Assembly: GCF_000013745.1 (NCBI RefSeq)
Contig: NC_007925.1
Coordinates: forward strand, 1,860,001-1,924,000
Source: Rhodopseudomonas_A palustris_F
Lineage (GTDB): Bacteria; Pseudomonadota; Alphaproteobacteria; Rhizobiales; Xanthobacteraceae
DNA length: 64,000 nt
Reading direction: 5' to 3'
In this document: piece by piece, positions 62,712 to 64,000 of the stretch
Position numbering within the stretch: the first letter of the stretch is position 1
Layout of the letters: each line of letters opens with the position of its first letter
Notes under the pieces: generated by a model
Told to the model about the DNA's origin: nothing
Seen by the model: only the letters and a program-made list of their open reading frames with translations
Databases searched by the model: none
Translations under genes and position numbers: made by a program

Positions 62712-64000
62712 GTGAGTGTAAAAAGGATCGCTCATCCAGAGCTGTTTTTCGGACTGGTGGCGCCAGTTGGCGTCGATCTCGATATGATCATGGAGGTTCT
62801 GAGTACTGAACTTACGCTTCAGAAATACAGCGCCTTTCCTATTCATATTACCGAAATCATGCAAGACGTTCCGTCTAACCTCGTTTTAAAGAATGAGACC
62901 TATCTAGATAGAATAAATTCCCGCATCGAATACGCTGATGAGATTTGCAGTCGAATTGAACGAGAAGATGCTCTGGCCGCGATCGCAATCACCGCAATTC
63001 AATCGGTCAGAGAAAGATTGAATCGGGAACTTGCAGAGAGAGCCGCCGAGAAACTGCCCTCTGATGCTAGGCTTCTCCAAGAACGTTTGCAGCTACCGAT
63101 TCCAAAACAAGCCTATCTTATCAGGCAGTTCAAACGGCCGAAAGAGATTGGGCTGTTAAGGCAGGTATACGGAAAGCTGTTTTTCCAGATATCCGCATAT
63201 AGTTCGCCAGCGGAGCGAGAATTGCTTTTGAAGAAAAAAATTAAAGCGTCCAATTTCGGAGGACTCGAAGATAGTGAGGCTGAATGTCAAGCCATCTCCC
63301 TGATGGCGAAAGACTATCAGGAGGCCGATAAGCCTTACGGGCAGCAAATTCGCGAAACTTTCCCCCTTGGAGACGTCTTCGTTGATGGGGTGAACCGAAA
63401 GAACTGCGAGGCGATGATCAAGAGATTTGTCAATCTGATTTTTGGAGATAATTCTCTGACGCCAGACCATCACGAATACGGGATGTATCTTGCGAAGTCA
63501 GCTGCCCTCAGATCAGGCGACCTGTCCCGCCAAGTTGGTGCGGCGATCTTCAGGGCAAGCGGAGAGGTTGCCACCCTTGGATGCAATGAAGTTCCAAAGT
63601 ATGGGGGAGGTAGTTACTGGTCCGACGGATCAGAGGATCGTCGAGACTTTGCCTTGGGCGAAGATCCGAACGAGAGGATCAAGCGAGAGATATTGCACGA
63701 CATCTTGGAGACCCTATTCGAGCGCAAGAAGCTTGCAGAACAAATAAACTCGATAGCGGCCGTGAGAGACATCATGCAAGATGATGCCCTGCGAAAATCT
63801 AAAGTAATGGACCTTCTCGAATTCGGAAGGGTGATACACGCTGAGATGTCTGCGATAACTGATGCTGCGCGCCTCGGCATCAAAATAAAATCTGGAACGC
63901 TATTCTGCACGACTTTTCCTTGTCATATTTGCGCGAAGCACATTGTGGCGTCTGGCATAGACACCGTTGTATTCCTCGAGCCCTATCCGAAAAGCTATGC
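62712..64000 (+). CDS. Anti-phage dCTP/dCMP deaminase (AvcD-like), 3' truncated by window edge
   Basis: Frame open from GTG 62712 (GGGG and AAGG upstream; GTG 62658 is an in-frame alternative) to the right edge, 429 complete codons. The N-terminus (LFFGLVAPVGVDLDMIMEVL) is a P-loop-like strand-turn-helix in which the Walker lysine is absent. The C-terminal part from residue 254 is a zinc deoxycytidylate deaminase: SGDLSRQVGAAIF, a family insert with YWSDGSEDRRDF and DPNERIK, then HAEM (H376, catalytic E378) and FPCHICAKHI (C404, C407). This two-domain layout matches AvcD/anti-phage dCTP deaminases, which deplete dCTP during infection. The composition is clearly AT-richer than the neighbours. 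Confidence 0.88.
   Translation, partial: MSVKRIAHPELFFGLVAPVGVDLDMIMEVLSTELTLQKYSAFPIHITEIMQDVPSNLVLKNETYLDRINSRIEYADEICSRIEREDALAAIAITAIQSVRERLNRELAERAAEKLPSDARLLQERLQLPIPKQAYLIRQFKRPKEIGLLRQVYGKLFFQISAYSSPAERELLLKKKIKASNFGGLEDSEAECQAISLMAKDYQEADKPYGQQIRETFPLGDVFVDGVNRKNCEAMIKRFVNLIFGDNSLTPDHHEYGMYLAKSAALRSGDLSRQVGAAIFRASGEVATLGCNEVPKYGGGSYWSDGSEDRRDFALGEDPNERIKREILHDILETLFERKKLAEQINSIAAVRDIMQDDALRKSKVMDLLEFGRVIHAEMSAITDAARLGIKIKSGTLFCTTFPCHICAKHIVASGIDTVVFLEPYPKSY

Overview
The window is about 64 kb of GC-rich DNA, dense in genes. It looks like the chromosome of a Rhodopseudomonas or Bradyrhizobium-type alphaproteobacterium (Nitrobacteraceae). The reasons are a complete hopanoid cluster of the Rhodopseudomonas type, the paired TIGR03808/TIGR03809 proteins, an ImuA-ImuB-DnaE2 mutasome with an alphaproteobacterial LexA box, a SigF/NrsF pair, FixK/FNR boxes, an EcfG-type stress promoter, and intergenic palindromic repeats of the kind common in that family. 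Species assignment is inference; no rRNA or tRNA gene was seen.

Layout. 1-3.4 kb: the 3' part of an RND/MMPL transporter and two small exported proteins. 3.5-18.6 kb: hopanoid biosynthesis. Squalene is made by HpnC, HpnD and HpnE, cyclised by Shc (HpnF), extended and processed by HpnH and HpnG, aminated by HpnO and moved by the transporter HpnN; ispH (isoprenoid precursors) is embedded in the cluster. A heme-binding-like protein and an S41 protease gene interrupt the cluster. The protease gene lies between two copies of the hpnH 3' end plus terminator, which suggests an insertion. 18.6-26.8 kb: an M20 amidohydrolase, a ferritin-like stress protein behind an EcfG-type promoter, and the SOS mutasome imuA-imuB-dnaE2. 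26.8-41.7 kb: signalling and envelope genes (a GGDEF/EAL protein coupled to a phosphate-binding-like protein, a second diguanylate cyclase coupled to a DUF2336 protein, SigF/NrsF, an anti-sigma-like protein, an enoyl-CoA hydratase, and exported proteins of unknown role).

42-46.7 kb: dorCDA-type genes for anaerobic DMSO/TMAO respiration, with a perfect FNR/FixK palindrome upstream. 46.8-56 kb: propionate and methylmalonyl-CoA metabolism (meaB, both mutase subunits), interleaved with a GFA-family gene and two toxin-antitoxin modules (MntA/HepT and Phd/VapC). 56-62.3 kb: folate genes folP-folB-folK, small DUF proteins, a HerA-like ATPase and an M20 dipeptidase.

From about 62.32 kb to the right edge the base composition becomes clearly more AT-rich. 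Here lies a long reading frame that runs off the window. Its degenerate P-loop-like N-terminus followed by a zinc-dependent deoxycytidylate deaminase domain marks it as an anti-phage dCTP/dCMP deaminase of the AvcD type. A divergent 61-codon gene with a near-perfect Shine-Dalgarno sequence precedes it. This edge is the best candidate for an incompletely described defence locus, and the rest lies outside the window.
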